A DNA stretch of 64,000 bases, from assembly GCA_029262055.1 (NCBI GenBank), contig JAJDAD010000090.1, positions 1 to 64,000 of the forward strand, written 5' to 3'. The position numbers and the translations under genes are program-made. The stretch is from Candidatus Zhuqueibacterota bacterium. Its GTDB lineage: Bacteria > Zhuqueibacterota > Zhuqueibacteria > Oceanimicrobiales > Oceanimicrobiaceae. The notes below the pieces were generated by a model, which searched no databases, had not been told where the DNA came from, and was given only the letters and a program-made list of their open reading frames with translations. Below, in pieces: positions 41,725-51,158 of this stretch (its first letter is position 1; every line of letters starts with the position of its first letter).

Positions 41725-42534
41725 ATGGGACAAGCTGAAATGATAACCGTGCTAGGGTTGCCATTCGACCGCAATTCATCGTACCGCCGAGGGCCGGCGG
41801 CAGCGCCAGTGCATATCCGGCAAGCTTTCCATAGCGACTCATCGAACAGGTGGACTGAGAATGGCATTGCCCTGGGTTCACTGCCCCAATGGCAAATCCT
41901 GGACGAGTTGCAGTCGCTCGATCGGGAGAGGGCATTTGAGCAAATAGAAAGCGCGGTCAGCGAGACGCTGGGCGCGAAAGCCCGACTGATTTCGCTCGGT
42001 GGCGACCACTCGGTAACGTATCCTATCCTGCGGGCGTATGGCAAACAGTACCCTGACTTGAGCATGCTGCAATTGGATGCCCACCCCGATCTCTATGATG
42101 AATTTGACGGCAATCGCTATTCCCATGCCTGTCCCTTCGCCCGCATCATGGAGGAAAATCTGGCAAAGAGGTTGGTGCAAGTCGGAATCAGAACGCTGAC
42201 TGGCCACCAGCGGGAGCAAGCGCAACGCTTCGGTGTGGAAGTAATCGAGATGAGAGGAATAAGCCGGGCAGATCAAATTGTATTTAATGGGCCGGTATAC
42301 CTATCGCTGGATATGGATTGTCTCGATCCGGCCTTTGCTCCCGGAGTCTCGCATCATGAACCAGGTGGGATGAGTACTCGCGACGTCCTGAATATTATTC
42401 AGAACTTGCGCGGAAAGTTGGTAGGAGCCGATATTGTAGAATTCAACCCGGAGCGGGATCTGCACGGCATGACCGCAATGGTTGCGGGCAAGCTGCTGAA
42501 GGAAATAATGGGTAAGATGATGGAGGAATCATGA
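41725..42534 (+). CDS. Ureohydrolase (arginase/agmatinase/formimidoylglutamase family)
   Basis: 269 residues; ATG at 41740 is an alternative start. The Mn-binding motifs are complete: 'SLGGDHSVTYP', 'LDAHPDLYDEFDGNRYSHA' and 'LSLDMDCLDPAFAPG', plus 'EFNPERD' towards the end. The family cleaves guanidino or formimino groups from arginine, agmatine or formimidoylglutamate. A formimidoylglutamate deiminase lies 1 kb away on the other strand, so histidine degradation is a possible context, but agmatinase is equally consistent with the motifs. The next gene overlaps by four bases. Confidence 0.9.
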   Translation: MGQAEMITVLGLPFDRNSSYRRGPAAAPVHIRQAFHSDSSNRWTENGIALGSLPQWQILDELQSLDRERAFEQIESAVSETLGAKARLISLGGDHSVTYPILRAYGKQYPDLSMLQLDAHPDLYDEFDGNRYSHACPFARIMEENLAKRLVQVGIRTLTGHQREQAQRFGVEVIEMRGISRADQIVFNGPVYLSLDMDCLDPAFAPGVSHHEPGGMSTRDVLNIIQNLRGKLVGADIVEFNPERDLHGMTAMVAGKLLKEIMGKMMEES

Positions 42535-43220
42535 AAAAATCAACCCGGTGTTACTTCAATTTCTTCGGAACGCGTGCGTCAAGCAGACCAGCCGCATCTC
42601 AAGCAAGGGCAGAGAAAACCCCATGCTACTTCGACAAGGCAATTCTTCTATTTTTCTTACTCTCCTGCCAGATATTAAGCGCGGGACAGGATGATCAAAC
42701 CAAGGTAAGGCGTCTATGGGGTAATTTCGGTGCCGGAATACTGGAACCACTCGAAGAGCCGGCGGGCCCGGGATTTTTCGTGGAAACCGAGCCGGCAATT
42801 CTCTTGAGTATGAGCTATCAACGGGACCTGCACGTGTTCACGTTGAGGTACATGGTCACGACCCTTCTCGGCGTGGGACTGGCATGCGAAGGGTTGGGGG
42901 ACTGCACAAAGTACAAAGACTTCAGCTTGCTTTACGGTCTCGCGACCCGCTGGCGCAAAGCACATGCATCGATTTCAGTTGGACCCGGGTTGACGTCACT
43001 GCAAGATGGTCTCGATCTGGACGAGAATGGCAATTTTATTTCGGACGAACACGGCAACCCCGCTAACCGAACAGTTAAGAGGTTGGGACTGGCCCTCGGG
43101 ACACAACTTTTTTGGCGACCAATTGAATCGGTAGGGTTTGGCATTTACGGTTTTGGCAACATCAATTCTGAAAGACATTTGTTCGGGGCTATGGTCAGTT
43201 TTCAGTTCTTGTTTTTTTGA
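42531..43220 (+). CDS. Probable outer-membrane barrel protein of unknown function
   Basis: 229 residues, ATG overlapping the stop of the ureohydrolase gene (ATGA). A hydrophobic segment at about 37-51 ('AILLFFLLSCQILSAGQ') looks like a signal peptide, so the true start may lie further in. The rest alternates as short strands ('LSMSYQRDLHVFTLRYM', 'LGLALGTQLFWRP') and ends in Phe-Leu-Phe-Phe, as small barrel proteins do. Its coupling to a ureohydrolase is unexplained. Confidence 0.65.
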   Translation: MKKSTRCYFNFFGTRASSRPAASQARAEKTPCYFDKAILLFFLLSCQILSAGQDDQTKVRRLWGNFGAGILEPLEEPAGPGFFVETEPAILLSMSYQRDLHVFTLRYMVTTLLGVGLACEGLGDCTKYKDFSLLYGLATRWRKAHASISVGPGLTSLQDGLDLDENGNFISDEHGNPANRTVKRLGLALGTQLFWRPIESVGFGIYGFGNINSERHLFGAMVSFQFLFF

Positions 43221-43371
43221 GCACCCCTCTTCCCCAAAAAACAGAAAGGAAATGCGACTACAATTAGTCCTGATGGTCGGATGTTGCCTGTTGCCTGTCA
43301 GTCCGACGCTGCTGCAAATTTGCAAAAACCGGCACCTGAATTTCTCCCCCGGCACGCTGAGACGCAGCACC

Positions 43372-44619
43372 TTAGGCCAACTGCAACTTCTTCAAAGTTC
43401 CTATAAAGTCCGCGGCGGCCTTTTCATACAGAGGATGCCGACCCTCTTCCACTACAGACTTCCCGGCAACCAAGACCTTCCGCACGGCCCTGGGTGAGGC
43501 AGCAAAGACAACCGCATCAATGGCTGAGTCTTCAGTTGCGTCCAGCAGAGCCGGGTCGCTGCCGTCCAGGTAAACGCTATCGCCGGAGGAACCGGCCATG
43601 CCAATGGCGGTCAGCCCATGTTCGCCCCCCACACTCAGTAAGTCAGGCGCCTCGTCGACCAGCACACGTCCCTCCGTGCGGGACCGTTCGTCCAGCTCAA
43701 TCGCGCGCAATTCCTCGAAGGCGTCGCTGCTGGCGTGGCTGTCGACCCCGACGCACAGCTTTGCCCCCGCCTGTCGGAGAGCGGAAGTTGGCGGCAAACC
43801 ATCTCCTAAATCGCGTTCCGTAGTGCGGCAAAGGCAAACGGTGGCTTTAGCCCGGCCCATTTCCAGAATTTCCGTTTCATCTAAATGGGTCGCGTGAATG
43901 CCGACAAAACTCTCCTGCAGAATACCGCGATCGGCAAGTAAGGCTACGGGCGGCTTACCGTACTCGGCCAGACATTCAGCCAGCTCTTGCCGTTGCTCGG
44001 CCACATGCATGTGAAATGGCAAGTCGTGTGCGCTCGCGTAGTCCGCCAGCTCTTTTACTTTTTCCACGGGCACTGCCCGGATGCTATGTGCGGCCACTCC
44101 AACCCGGACGGTCGGTTCCTGCTGATAGGTTTGCCGCAGCTTTTCCACATCTGCCAAGACCAGGTCGACGGACTCATCGCAAAACCTGTGCTGCGCCTGC
44201 TCCAATTCTTTTCGGTGTCCGCCGCGAAAGTAAGCGGTACGAATCAAGGTAATGCGAATGCCGGCTTCCTGCGCTGCAGCAATGACTGCATCCGCCAGCA
44301 GAGTTCTGTCGTCGTACGGCGAGCCATTAAGGTCGTGGTGCAGGTAATGAAACTCGCCGACAGCGCTGACCCCCGACAAAAGCAGTTCGATGAACGCAAA
44401 ACGTGAAATATTAAACACGTCCGCAGGCGAGAGTTTGCCCACAAGCTCGTACATCAGACCGCGCCAGGACCAGAAGCTACCCGGTTGGCTCTGTCTGCGC
44501 TGGGTCCGTCCGCGCAGGGCGCGCTGGAATGCGTGCGAATGTGCGCTCGCAAACGCCGGCATGATCAAAGAATCACCCGCACGAGTCACAGTTGTTAGCG
44601 GCTTGGCTGGCGTGCTCAC
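43372..44619 (-). CDS. hutF: Formimidoylglutamate deiminase-like amidohydrolase
   Basis: 415 residues starting with GTG at 44619. Amidohydrolase metal ligands are visible: 'ASAHSHAFQRALRGRTQ' (HxH and the HutF signature), 'HMHVAEQ', 'IHATHLD' and 'GVDSHAS'. The match to HutF, which converts N-formimidoyl-glutamate to N-formyl-glutamate in histidine breakdown, is good. The N-terminal beta-sandwich strands usual in the family (about 35-40 residues) are missing, and no better start is seen upstream because the transporter gene ends 18 bp away. It is probably co-transcribed with that transporter. Confidence 0.85.
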   Translation of the reverse strand: MSTPAKPLTTVTRAGDSLIMPAFASAHSHAFQRALRGRTQRRQSQPGSFWSWRGLMYELVGKLSPADVFNISRFAFIELLLSGVSAVGEFHYLHHDLNGSPYDDRTLLADAVIAAAQEAGIRITLIRTAYFRGGHRKELEQAQHRFCDESVDLVLADVEKLRQTYQQEPTVRVGVAAHSIRAVPVEKVKELADYASAHDLPFHMHVAEQRQELAECLAEYGKPPVALLADRGILQESFVGIHATHLDETEILEMGRAKATVCLCRTTERDLGDGLPPTSALRQAGAKLCVGVDSHASSDAFEELRAIELDERSRTEGRVLVDEAPDLLSVGGEHGLTAIGMAGSSGDSVYLDGSDPALLDATEDSAIDAVVFAASPRAVRKVLVAGKSVVEEGRHPLYEKAAADFIGTLKKLQLA

Positions 44620-44637
44620 CTTCGTTTCACCCCTGTT

Positions 44638-46098
44638 TTATTTGTAACCTATCATTACTGCTGCAAACAAAAAGACCGCAGCCAGTAGTGACAACTGGAT
44701 GAAAAGAGGAAACATAAAGCGCAACCACTTGTCGTATGGAATCTTGGCAAGACCCAACATTGCCATCAAAATGCCGGACGTGGGTATGATCGTATTTGAA
44801 AAACCGTCGCCACAGGTAAAGGCCAGTACCGCAGTCTGGCGGGTGATACCGAGCACATCGGCCAGGGGCGCCATCAGCGGCATAGTGACGGCAGCCTGGC
44901 CGGAGCCAGATGGAATAAAGAAGTTCAGGCAACTCTGGAAGACAAACATGCCCTCGGCAGCAACAGCTTTGGGGAAACTTTCAAGTATGGTGGCTGCTGA
45001 AAAAATCAGAGTATCCAGAATTTCGCCGTCCATCATCACAACCTGAATGCCTTTCGCAAAACCAACAACCAGAGCGGCCACGACCATGTCTTCCATACCT
45101 TTGACAAACGCTTTGGTCGCCTCGGAGACCGGCAGCCTCGCCAGGAATGCCGCCACGAAACCAATGAGCAGGAACCCACCCGCCATCTCAGCCAGCCACC
45201 AGCCCATCTCCTGCACGGCGTACAGGATAAAAGCAAAAATGATCGCTCCGACCGCCACGGTCCAAAGATGGAACGGCTTCAAGCTGTGATCTTCTAAATC
45301 GTGTTCTTCAAGAGAAAAGTCGTCACCGTCCATATAAGAGCTGGAAGGGTCCTTCAGAATTCGCCGGCCGTAGCGCAGCACGTAGTTCAGAGTCACTCCC
45401 ATACAACAAGCGAAAAAAACCAGGCGCAGCGGTATGCCACTACCCAGCGGAACTTCTGCAATTCCCTGGGCGATTTGTACGGTAAAAGGGTTGGTGGTGG
45501 CTGCCGCAAAACCCATCGAAGCCGCCAGAAAAACCAGCGCGAGGCCGTAGATACGGTCATAGCCGAGATTCTTCGAAACGATCAAAAAGACCGGGACCAG
45601 GGGAATGAATTCCTCACCCATGCCGAGAGTCGAACCTCCGATCGCAATGACGGTCATCAAGATAACGGTGAGCAGCGGCCCGGATTTGGAAAAACGATTG
45701 AGTAAGGCCTGAATAACAGCGGTAATCGTTCCCGTGCGCTGCAGGATTCCGAAAACGCCGCCAATGACAAAGATAAAGAAAATGATGTCCGCGGCGCCCT
45801 CCATGCCGCGCGGGATGGCGCTGAGGAAACCGACCACGCTCACCGGAGAAGCCTTGCCCTCGACCTGTTCGCCCAAAACAGCACTTTTGAGTGAAATGTG
45901 TTTCGACATTTTCTCGTATGTACCGGAAAGAACTACTGTGCGGGTCAACGATCCATAAGTCCGGCTCTCCCGCTGGTATTCTCCGGAAGGCAGAACGTAG
46001 GTCAGCAAGCTACAAAAAAGAATCACACCAGTGAGCAGTGTGAACACGTGCGGCATCTCAATTCGCTGCAGAAACGAAGTCTTCCTGTTATCTGACAT
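44638..46098 (-). CDS. YfcC-family membrane transporter
   Basis: 486 residues with about 12 hydrophobic segments. 'MPHVFTLLTGVILFCSLLTYVLPSGEYQRE' at the start, 'GSTLGMGEEFIPLVPVF' in the middle and 'IPSGSGQAAVTMPLMAPLADVLGITRQTAVLAF' towards the end are hallmarks of the YfcC/DcuC (ion transporter superfamily) group. Members carry dicarboxylates, amino acids or arginine-ornithine type substrates. The deiminase gene begins 18 bp downstream, so uptake of an amino acid linked to histidine degradation is a reasonable guess. Confidence 0.9.
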   Translation of the reverse strand: MSDNRKTSFLQRIEMPHVFTLLTGVILFCSLLTYVLPSGEYQRESRTYGSLTRTVVLSGTYEKMSKHISLKSAVLGEQVEGKASPVSVVGFLSAIPRGMEGAADIIFFIFVIGGVFGILQRTGTITAVIQALLNRFSKSGPLLTVILMTVIAIGGSTLGMGEEFIPLVPVFLIVSKNLGYDRIYGLALVFLAASMGFAAATTNPFTVQIAQGIAEVPLGSGIPLRLVFFACCMGVTLNYVLRYGRRILKDPSSSYMDGDDFSLEEHDLEDHSLKPFHLWTVAVGAIIFAFILYAVQEMGWWLAEMAGGFLLIGFVAAFLARLPVSEATKAFVKGMEDMVVAALVVGFAKGIQVVMMDGEILDTLIFSAATILESFPKAVAAEGMFVFQSCLNFFIPSGSGQAAVTMPLMAPLADVLGITRQTAVLAFTCGDGFSNTIIPTSGILMAMLGLAKIPYDKWLRFMFPLFIQLSLLAAVFLFAAVMIGYK

Positions 46099-46220
46099 CA
46101 GGCCTCGCAGGTTGGTATGTTTATTACGGGATGATTACAATTATACCAAGTTTGGCTATCCTTTTCAAAGGAATTCGTACGTTCTGTCTAAGGGCAAGTG
46201 CCTTTGCTCCCGGGTCTCCC

Positions 46221-46580
46221 AAAAGCAAAGCGGCGCGCAAAGACGCAGAGACGTAAAGAAGAACTAAAACGAAACCAAAGATTCAGGCGATCTATTTTCG
46301 AATGTTGTGTGAGATACTCCTGGTATTGGGGCTTTCCTTTGCGGTACTTGGCGTCTTAGCGCCTTAGCGTGATGTTTTTGCCTTGACTCCCGTCCGTTGG
46401 ACCTCAAAAAAGCAAAGCAGGTGCAATGATGCAAAGAATCCGCAAGAAGAAAAGCATAAGCCAGGCACCCAGGGCGACATAGTCTTGAATGTTGGATGTG
46501 ATACTCTTGTTGTTTGTTTGTGCTTTCCTTCTGCGGTACTCTGCGCCTTTGCGCCGCCTTAGCGTGATGCTTTTGCCCTT
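46221..46580 (-). repeat. Left arm of a long inverted repeat (two tandem units)
   Basis: Two related units of about 160-175 bp (46221-46380 and 46404-46580). Each runs from 'AAGCAAAGC...GCAAAGA(C)GCAGAG' to 'TTTGCGGTACTCTGCG...CCTTAGCGTGATG', so the unit ends are themselves imperfect inverted repeats. The same two-unit block, including the spacer with 'ACTCC(G/C)GTCCGT', recurs in the opposite orientation at 50811-51153. It fills most of the 46099-46656 gap. Confidence 0.8.
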
Positions 46581-46656
46581 TACGTGGTGATTTTCACATT
46601 GCATCGTAATCATTTTTCTCTAAATTGGTTACCTGCACAACGGAGCAGCAGAAGGT

Positions 46657-47517
46657 TTGCAAAAACTGCATTTAGACCCACATAAGCATACAGACGGTGT
46701 TCAAGAGTTTCTACGCTTCTTCAGGCTTACCCCCGGACAAACCGGAGCGCAGCTCCTGCATGAAGTTCTGATTTATTTTGCACGCCTGCCTTACGAGAAC
46801 ATCAGCAAGATCATTAAGGTCACCGAAAGCCAGGATGGGCAGAAGCCAGACATCCGCCTGCCGGAAGAAGTCATCGCGGACCACATCGAGCACAGTCTCG
46901 GCGGTACCTGTTTTTCCCTGACCTTCTATTTGCAGACGATCCTGACGCATCTCGGCTTTCCGTGTTATCCGGTTATGGCTGACATGCGTGTGGGGAGAAA
47001 CGTGCACTGCTGCCTGCTTGTCCGGATGGGTGATGCGAAATACCTGGTGGACCCCGGCTACCTTCTGGCGCAGCCGATGGAGCTGGACCCCGGGAAGCCG
47101 CGACTCTACAAAAACGAATTCACCGGCGTGGAGCTCAGGTTTGATTCCGGAATTTACGACTTGTTTACGTTTGACCGGCAGCAAACAAAGTGGCGCTACC
47201 GCTTCCGGGATCAGAAAGTCGAAGCCGGGGAGTTCTTGCAGCACTGGTTCGCGTCCTTTGGGCGAAATTCCATGCACGGCATTTGTCTGAGCAAAGTCCT
47301 CAAAAACGGCCTCCTTTACATAAACCGCGGTTTCATGCGTGAGACCACTTTTGACGGCAAGAAGAATTTCAATATTAAGAAGAACTTTCACTCAGTTATT
47401 CATGAAAATTTTGGGATTGAGGAGCAGTTAGTTGAACAGGCGATGGTGGCATTGCAGAATCGGTCTTCGCAACGTTTGGTGCAGGCAGAGCGTGGAGTGC
47501 AGCCGGGTACGGATTAG
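46657..47517 (+). CDS. Arylamine N-acetyltransferase-like protein
   Basis: 286 residues starting with TTG at 46657 (GAAGG just upstream). NAT-fold motifs are visible: 'LPYENISKII', the nucleophile region 'LGGTCFSLTFYLQTILTHLGF' (RGGxC in classic NATs, here LGGTC), 'RNVHCCLLV' with the catalytic His and 'KYLVDPGYLLAQP' with the Asp. The second half diverges from classic NATs. The substrate is unknown. It begins a plus-strand cluster enclosed by the long inverted repeat. Confidence 0.8.
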   Translation: MQKLHLDPHKHTDGVQEFLRFFRLTPGQTGAQLLHEVLIYFARLPYENISKIIKVTESQDGQKPDIRLPEEVIADHIEHSLGGTCFSLTFYLQTILTHLGFPCYPVMADMRVGRNVHCCLLVRMGDAKYLVDPGYLLAQPMELDPGKPRLYKNEFTGVELRFDSGIYDLFTFDRQQTKWRYRFRDQKVEAGEFLQHWFASFGRNSMHGICLSKVLKNGLLYINRGFMRETTFDGKKNFNIKKNFHSVIHENFGIEEQLVEQAMVALQNRSSQRLVQAERGVQPGTD

Positions 47518-47528
47518 GATGGAACAGC

Positions 47529-48059
47529 ATGCAGCCCAATGACCCCGAACCAGTCAAGCTCCTGTGCGGCGTCCTTTACAGCCGGAAAGCGGCGCTGCCC
47601 GACACAATCACCGCGCTCGAAGAATCCTTTAGGGAAATCGATTACACCAGCGCAGAATTCGATTTTGCTGCTTCTGAATACTACAAACAAGAGCTGGGTT
47701 GGCCGATTTTTCGCAAGTTCTTTTCCTTTAAGGAGTTAATCAACCCCGGCACACTTGCCGATGTCAAAATCAAAACAAATGGAATCGAACAAACGTCTTC
47801 GATAGATGGCAAGCGCAGAGTCAATCTCGATCCCGGCTACATGGATTTCAACAAAGTGGTTCTGGCTTCCGCAAAGTTCAACTGGCAAAAGATCTATTTG
47901 GACAAAGGCATCTACGCAGACCCGACGCTCAGATATGAAAAAGGGGAATTCATTCCGTTTGAATCAGCTTTCCCGGATTTCAAGTCAAGCGCTTACGGCT
48001 CTGTTTTCCTGAGAATCAGAGAGGTTTTCAAAAACCAGGTGAAACCATCGCGTGACTGA
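47529..48059 (+). CDS. DUF4416 family protein
   Basis: 176 residues. 'VKLLCGVLYS', 'YYKQELGWPIFRKFFSF', 'KRRVNLDPGYMD', 'VVLASAKFNWQKIYLDKGIYADPTLRY' and 'FPDFKS..YGSVF' are the conserved blocks of DUF4416 (PF14385). The family is common in anaerobes and has no known function. It starts 11 bp after the NAT-like gene and overlaps glycerate kinase by eight bases, so it belongs to that operon. Confidence 0.9.
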   Translation: MQPNDPEPVKLLCGVLYSRKAALPDTITALEESFREIDYTSAEFDFAASEYYKQELGWPIFRKFFSFKELINPGTLADVKIKTNGIEQTSSIDGKRRVNLDPGYMDFNKVVLASAKFNWQKIYLDKGIYADPTLRYEKGEFIPFESAFPDFKSSAYGSVFLRIREVFKNQVKPSRD

Positions 48060-49389
48060 GTTGGAAAAATTGCGGCGAGACGCGCGGGACATTTTTTCCG
48101 CGGCCCTGCTGGCGGTCGACCCGGCAACAGCCGTGCACAGATTTGTTCAGCGCCACGGCGAGACGCTGGTCGTCGCGGACAGAGAATACGCGCTGCCGGC
48201 ATTCGAGAACATCTATGTTGTCGGCGCAGGCAAAGCAAGTGCGGCCATGGCGTTTGCCCTCGAAGAAATCCTCGCAGAGAAACTCACTGCCGGGCTCATC
48301 AACGTAAAGTACGGTCATGTTGAGCCGCTCAAGACCATTGAACTGATCGAGGCGGGGCACCCCGTGCCGGACGAAGCCGGTCTGCGGGGCGCGCAGAAAA
48401 TCATTCGAATGGTGGAGCAGGCGACCGCCCGTGACCTGGTCCTCTGCCTGATTTCAGGTGGTGGTTCGGCCCTGCTGCCTTTGCCCGCGAACGGAATCTC
48501 GCTGGCTGAGAAACAGGAAACCACCAAACAGCTCCTAGCCTGCGGTGCCGCAATCGACGAAATAAATGCAGTGCGCAAACACATTTCAGCAGTCAAAGGT
48601 GGGCAGCTGGCCCGGCTGGTGGCACCGGCGAAACTGGTCACGCTTATCCTGTCTGATGTGGTGGGCGACCCACTGGATGCCATCGCATCCGGACCGACGG
48701 TGCCGGATAGTTCGACCTTCGCGGATGTGCACCGTATTCTGGCGGAATATTCTATCGGGCAGACCGTGCCGGATTCGATACGCGAGCACGTACGCTCAGG
48801 CTGGGCCGGTGAAAAACCGGAGACGCCAAAACCCGGTGACACAATTTTTGAATCAACCCGGAACCTGATCGTGGCAAACAATTCGCAGGCGGTTGTGGCA
48901 GCCCGGGATAAAGCAAGATCGCTGGGGTACAACGCGCTCATCCTTTCGTCTACGATGGAGGGCGAAACGCGAGACGTCGCCGGCATTCACGCTGCGCTGG
49001 CACAAGAGGTCCGCGGCTCCGGCAACCCGGTCCCTGCACCGGCGTGCCTGATTTCAGGTGGCGAAACGACCGTGACGCTACGCGGTACGGGCAAAGGCGG
49101 ACGCAATCAGGAGTTTGTGCTGGCGGCGGCAGCCGGCATAGCAGGCCTGGACTCGGCAGTCATCTTCAGCGCCGGCACCGATGGCACCGACGGGCCGACA
49201 GACGCTGCGGGTGCGGTCTGCGACGGCGACACCATCAAACGGGCACAAGCAACCGGTATGCAGGCCCGGGAATACTTGCACGCGAACAACGCTTATCCTT
49301 TTTTCGAAAAACTTAACGACCTGGTTCTGACCGGGCCAACCAACACAAATGTTATGGACCTGAGACTGGTCCTTTTAGGAGAGGTTTAG
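48052..49389 (+). CDS. Glycerate 2-kinase (GckA/TtuD, DUF4147 family)
   Basis: 445 residues starting with GTG. 'GAGKASAAMA', 'ISGGGSALLPLPANGISLAEKQ', 'INAVRKHISAVKGG', 'ILSDVVGDPLDAIASGPT' and 'FSAGTDGTDGPTDAAGAV' are the family motifs; normal length. It phosphorylates D-glycerate to 2-phosphoglycerate, two steps above pyruvate via enolase. Pyruvate kinase follows directly without a gap, so the pair forms the end of a glycerate-to-pyruvate route. Confidence 0.93.
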   Translation: MTELEKLRRDARDIFSAALLAVDPATAVHRFVQRHGETLVVADREYALPAFENIYVVGAGKASAAMAFALEEILAEKLTAGLINVKYGHVEPLKTIELIEAGHPVPDEAGLRGAQKIIRMVEQATARDLVLCLISGGGSALLPLPANGISLAEKQETTKQLLACGAAIDEINAVRKHISAVKGGQLARLVAPAKLVTLILSDVVGDPLDAIASGPTVPDSSTFADVHRILAEYSIGQTVPDSIREHVRSGWAGEKPETPKPGDTIFESTRNLIVANNSQAVVAARDKARSLGYNALILSSTMEGETRDVAGIHAALAQEVRGSGNPVPAPACLISGGETTVTLRGTGKGGRNQEFVLAAAAGIAGLDSAVIFSAGTDGTDGPTDAAGAVCDGDTIKRAQATGMQAREYLHANNAYPFFEKLNDLVLTGPTNTNVMDLRLVLLGEV

Positions 49390-50805
49390 ATGAGAAACAC
49401 CAAAATCGTCTGTACGATTGGACCAGCCACGGATTCCCCGAAAACACTGCGGGAGTTGATGACAGCGGGCATGAATGTGGCCCGCCTGAATTTCTCGCAC
49501 GGTACGCATGAGTCGCACGGACAAACTGTCCAACGAGTAAGGGCGGCGGCTGGAGACGAGAACAAACCCATCGCAATTCTGCAGGATCTGGCCGGCCCGA
49601 AGATTCGGACCGGCACAATCTCGAACGGCCCAATCCGGCTGGAAGAGGGTAGCCTGTTCACTTTGACTGCCGAGCCCGATATCGACGAGGCCGGGCGCGT
49701 TTCGATGAATTACCCGCGCCTGCCGCAGGAAGTTCAAAAAGACGCCCTCATTCTGCTCGCGGACGGCAGTATCGAGCTCAGGGTAGCGGAGATCAAAAAT
49801 CAGGACATCATCTGTGAAGTTATCGTGGCCGGGGAGCTGTCTTCGCACAAGGGCATCAACTTGCCGGGATGCTCGCTCTCTATCGAAGCTCTGACCGAAA
49901 AAGACAAACGCGACCTGGTCTTCGGGTTGCGCCAGGGGGTCGATTATGTCGCGATGTCATTTGTGCGGCGCAAGGAAGACATTTTGCAGATCAAGGACAT
50001 CATGCAATCGGAAGGCAAGCATGTTCCCATAATTGCTAAAATAGAGAAACACGAGGCGCTCGAAAACATCGATGAAATCATCGATATCGTCGACGGCGTT
50101 ATGGTTGCCCGCGGCGACCTCGCCGTTGAGACTGCTCTCGAAGCAGTACCGCTGGTGCAAAAGACCATCATCAAAAAATGCAACGCAGCAGCGAAGCCGG
50201 TCATCACAGCCACGCAAATGCTGAAATCCATGGTGGATAATCCACGGCCGACGCGGGCGGAGGCCAACGACGTCGCCAATGCAGTGCTCGACAGCACGGA
50301 CGCGGTCATGCTTTCGGAAGAGACCACAATCGGCCAATACCCGGTAGAAGCAGTCGAGACCATGGCAAGAATCATCAATGTAACGGAGGACAGTGATGTA
50401 GCAAAATCGCATTCCGACCATATCGAGAGTGCCGTGTCTATTTCCATCGGGCATGCGGTCAGTCACGCTGCTTACCAGATGGCCAAGGACCTGAACGCGG
50501 CAGCCATTTTGACGCCGACGCAATCAGGCATTACACCCGGCCTGGTCAGCTCTTACCGGCCGGAACATCCCATCATCGCACTCTGCCCGGTGGAAGCAGT
50601 GGCCAGGCGCCTGAATCTGGTTTGGGGGATTTATCCCATTCACTCCTCCGGATACCTGACCTCAGAGGAGATGCTCGAACACGCGAAAGATCTCGCCTTG
50701 CAAAGCGGGCTGGTCAAGTTTGGTGAGATAGTGGTGATTACCGCCGGTGTGCCGATTGGGGTTGCCGGAACTACAAATCTGATCAAGGCGGAGGTCTTGG
50801 AGTAA
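49390..50805 (+). CDS. pyk: Pyruvate kinase
   Basis: 471 residues; the ATG follows the stop of glycerate kinase immediately. It has 'RNTKIVCTIGPAT', 'NVARLNFSHG', 'ILQDLAGPKIRTG', 'IIAKIEKHEALENIDEIID', 'GVMVARGDLAVE' (usually GDLGVE), 'TATQMLKSM' and 'RPTRAEANDVANAVLDSTDAVMLSEETTIGQYP'. These cover the barrel and the phosphoryl-transfer Lys. The C-terminal domain is present. It makes pyruvate and ATP from phosphoenolpyruvate. Confidence 0.96.
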   Translation: MRNTKIVCTIGPATDSPKTLRELMTAGMNVARLNFSHGTHESHGQTVQRVRAAAGDENKPIAILQDLAGPKIRTGTISNGPIRLEEGSLFTLTAEPDIDEAGRVSMNYPRLPQEVQKDALILLADGSIELRVAEIKNQDIICEVIVAGELSSHKGINLPGCSLSIEALTEKDKRDLVFGLRQGVDYVAMSFVRRKEDILQIKDIMQSEGKHVPIIAKIEKHEALENIDEIIDIVDGVMVARGDLAVETALEAVPLVQKTIIKKCNAAAKPVITATQMLKSMVDNPRPTRAEANDVANAVLDSTDAVMLSEETTIGQYPVEAVETMARIINVTEDSDVAKSHSDHIESAVSISIGHAVSHAAYQMAKDLNAAAILTPTQSGITPGLVSSYRPEHPIIALCPVEAVARRLNLVWGIYPIHSSGYLTSEEMLEHAKDLALQSGLVKFGEIVVITAGVPIGVAGTTNLIKAEVLE

Positions 50806-50810
50806 GAGGT

Positions 50811-51153
50811 GAAAGACACTCACGCGAAGGCGCTAAGACGCAGAGTACCGCAAAGGAAAACCAAACAACAAGAGTATCTCCCGCGACATCCAAAACAAAC
50901 CTACCCCGTCAGGCTGTTTGGCTTTCGCCTTTGTTCTTCTTTGCGTCTCTGCGGCTTTGCGCGCTGCTTTGTTCTTGGGGATTTGACGGACCGGAGTAAA
51001 GGCAAAAATACTCACGCTAAGCCGCTAAGTACCGCAAAGGAAAACCAAACCACAAGAGTATCTCCCGCAACATTCAAAACAAACCTATCCCGCCTGGCTG
51101 TTTGGCTTTCGCTTCATGTTCTCCTTTGCGTCTCTGCGCGCTGCTTTGTGTTT
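50811..51153 (+). repeat. Right arm of the long inverted repeat (two tandem units)
   Basis: Units at about 50811-50985 and 51001-51153 share 'CTAAG...GTACCGCAAAGGAAAACC', 'CAAGAGTATCTCCCGC' and 'TTTGCGTCTCTGCG...GCGCGCTGCTTTGT'. Reverse complement of 46221-46580. It starts six bases after the pyruvate kinase stop and ends six bases before the next gene. Confidence 0.8.
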
Positions 51154-51158
51154 AGAAT

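Noticed and set aside
50811-51153. Short coding frames inside the CGCAAAGG repeat block
   Set aside because: The frames are products of the repeats and show no domain or ribosome site.
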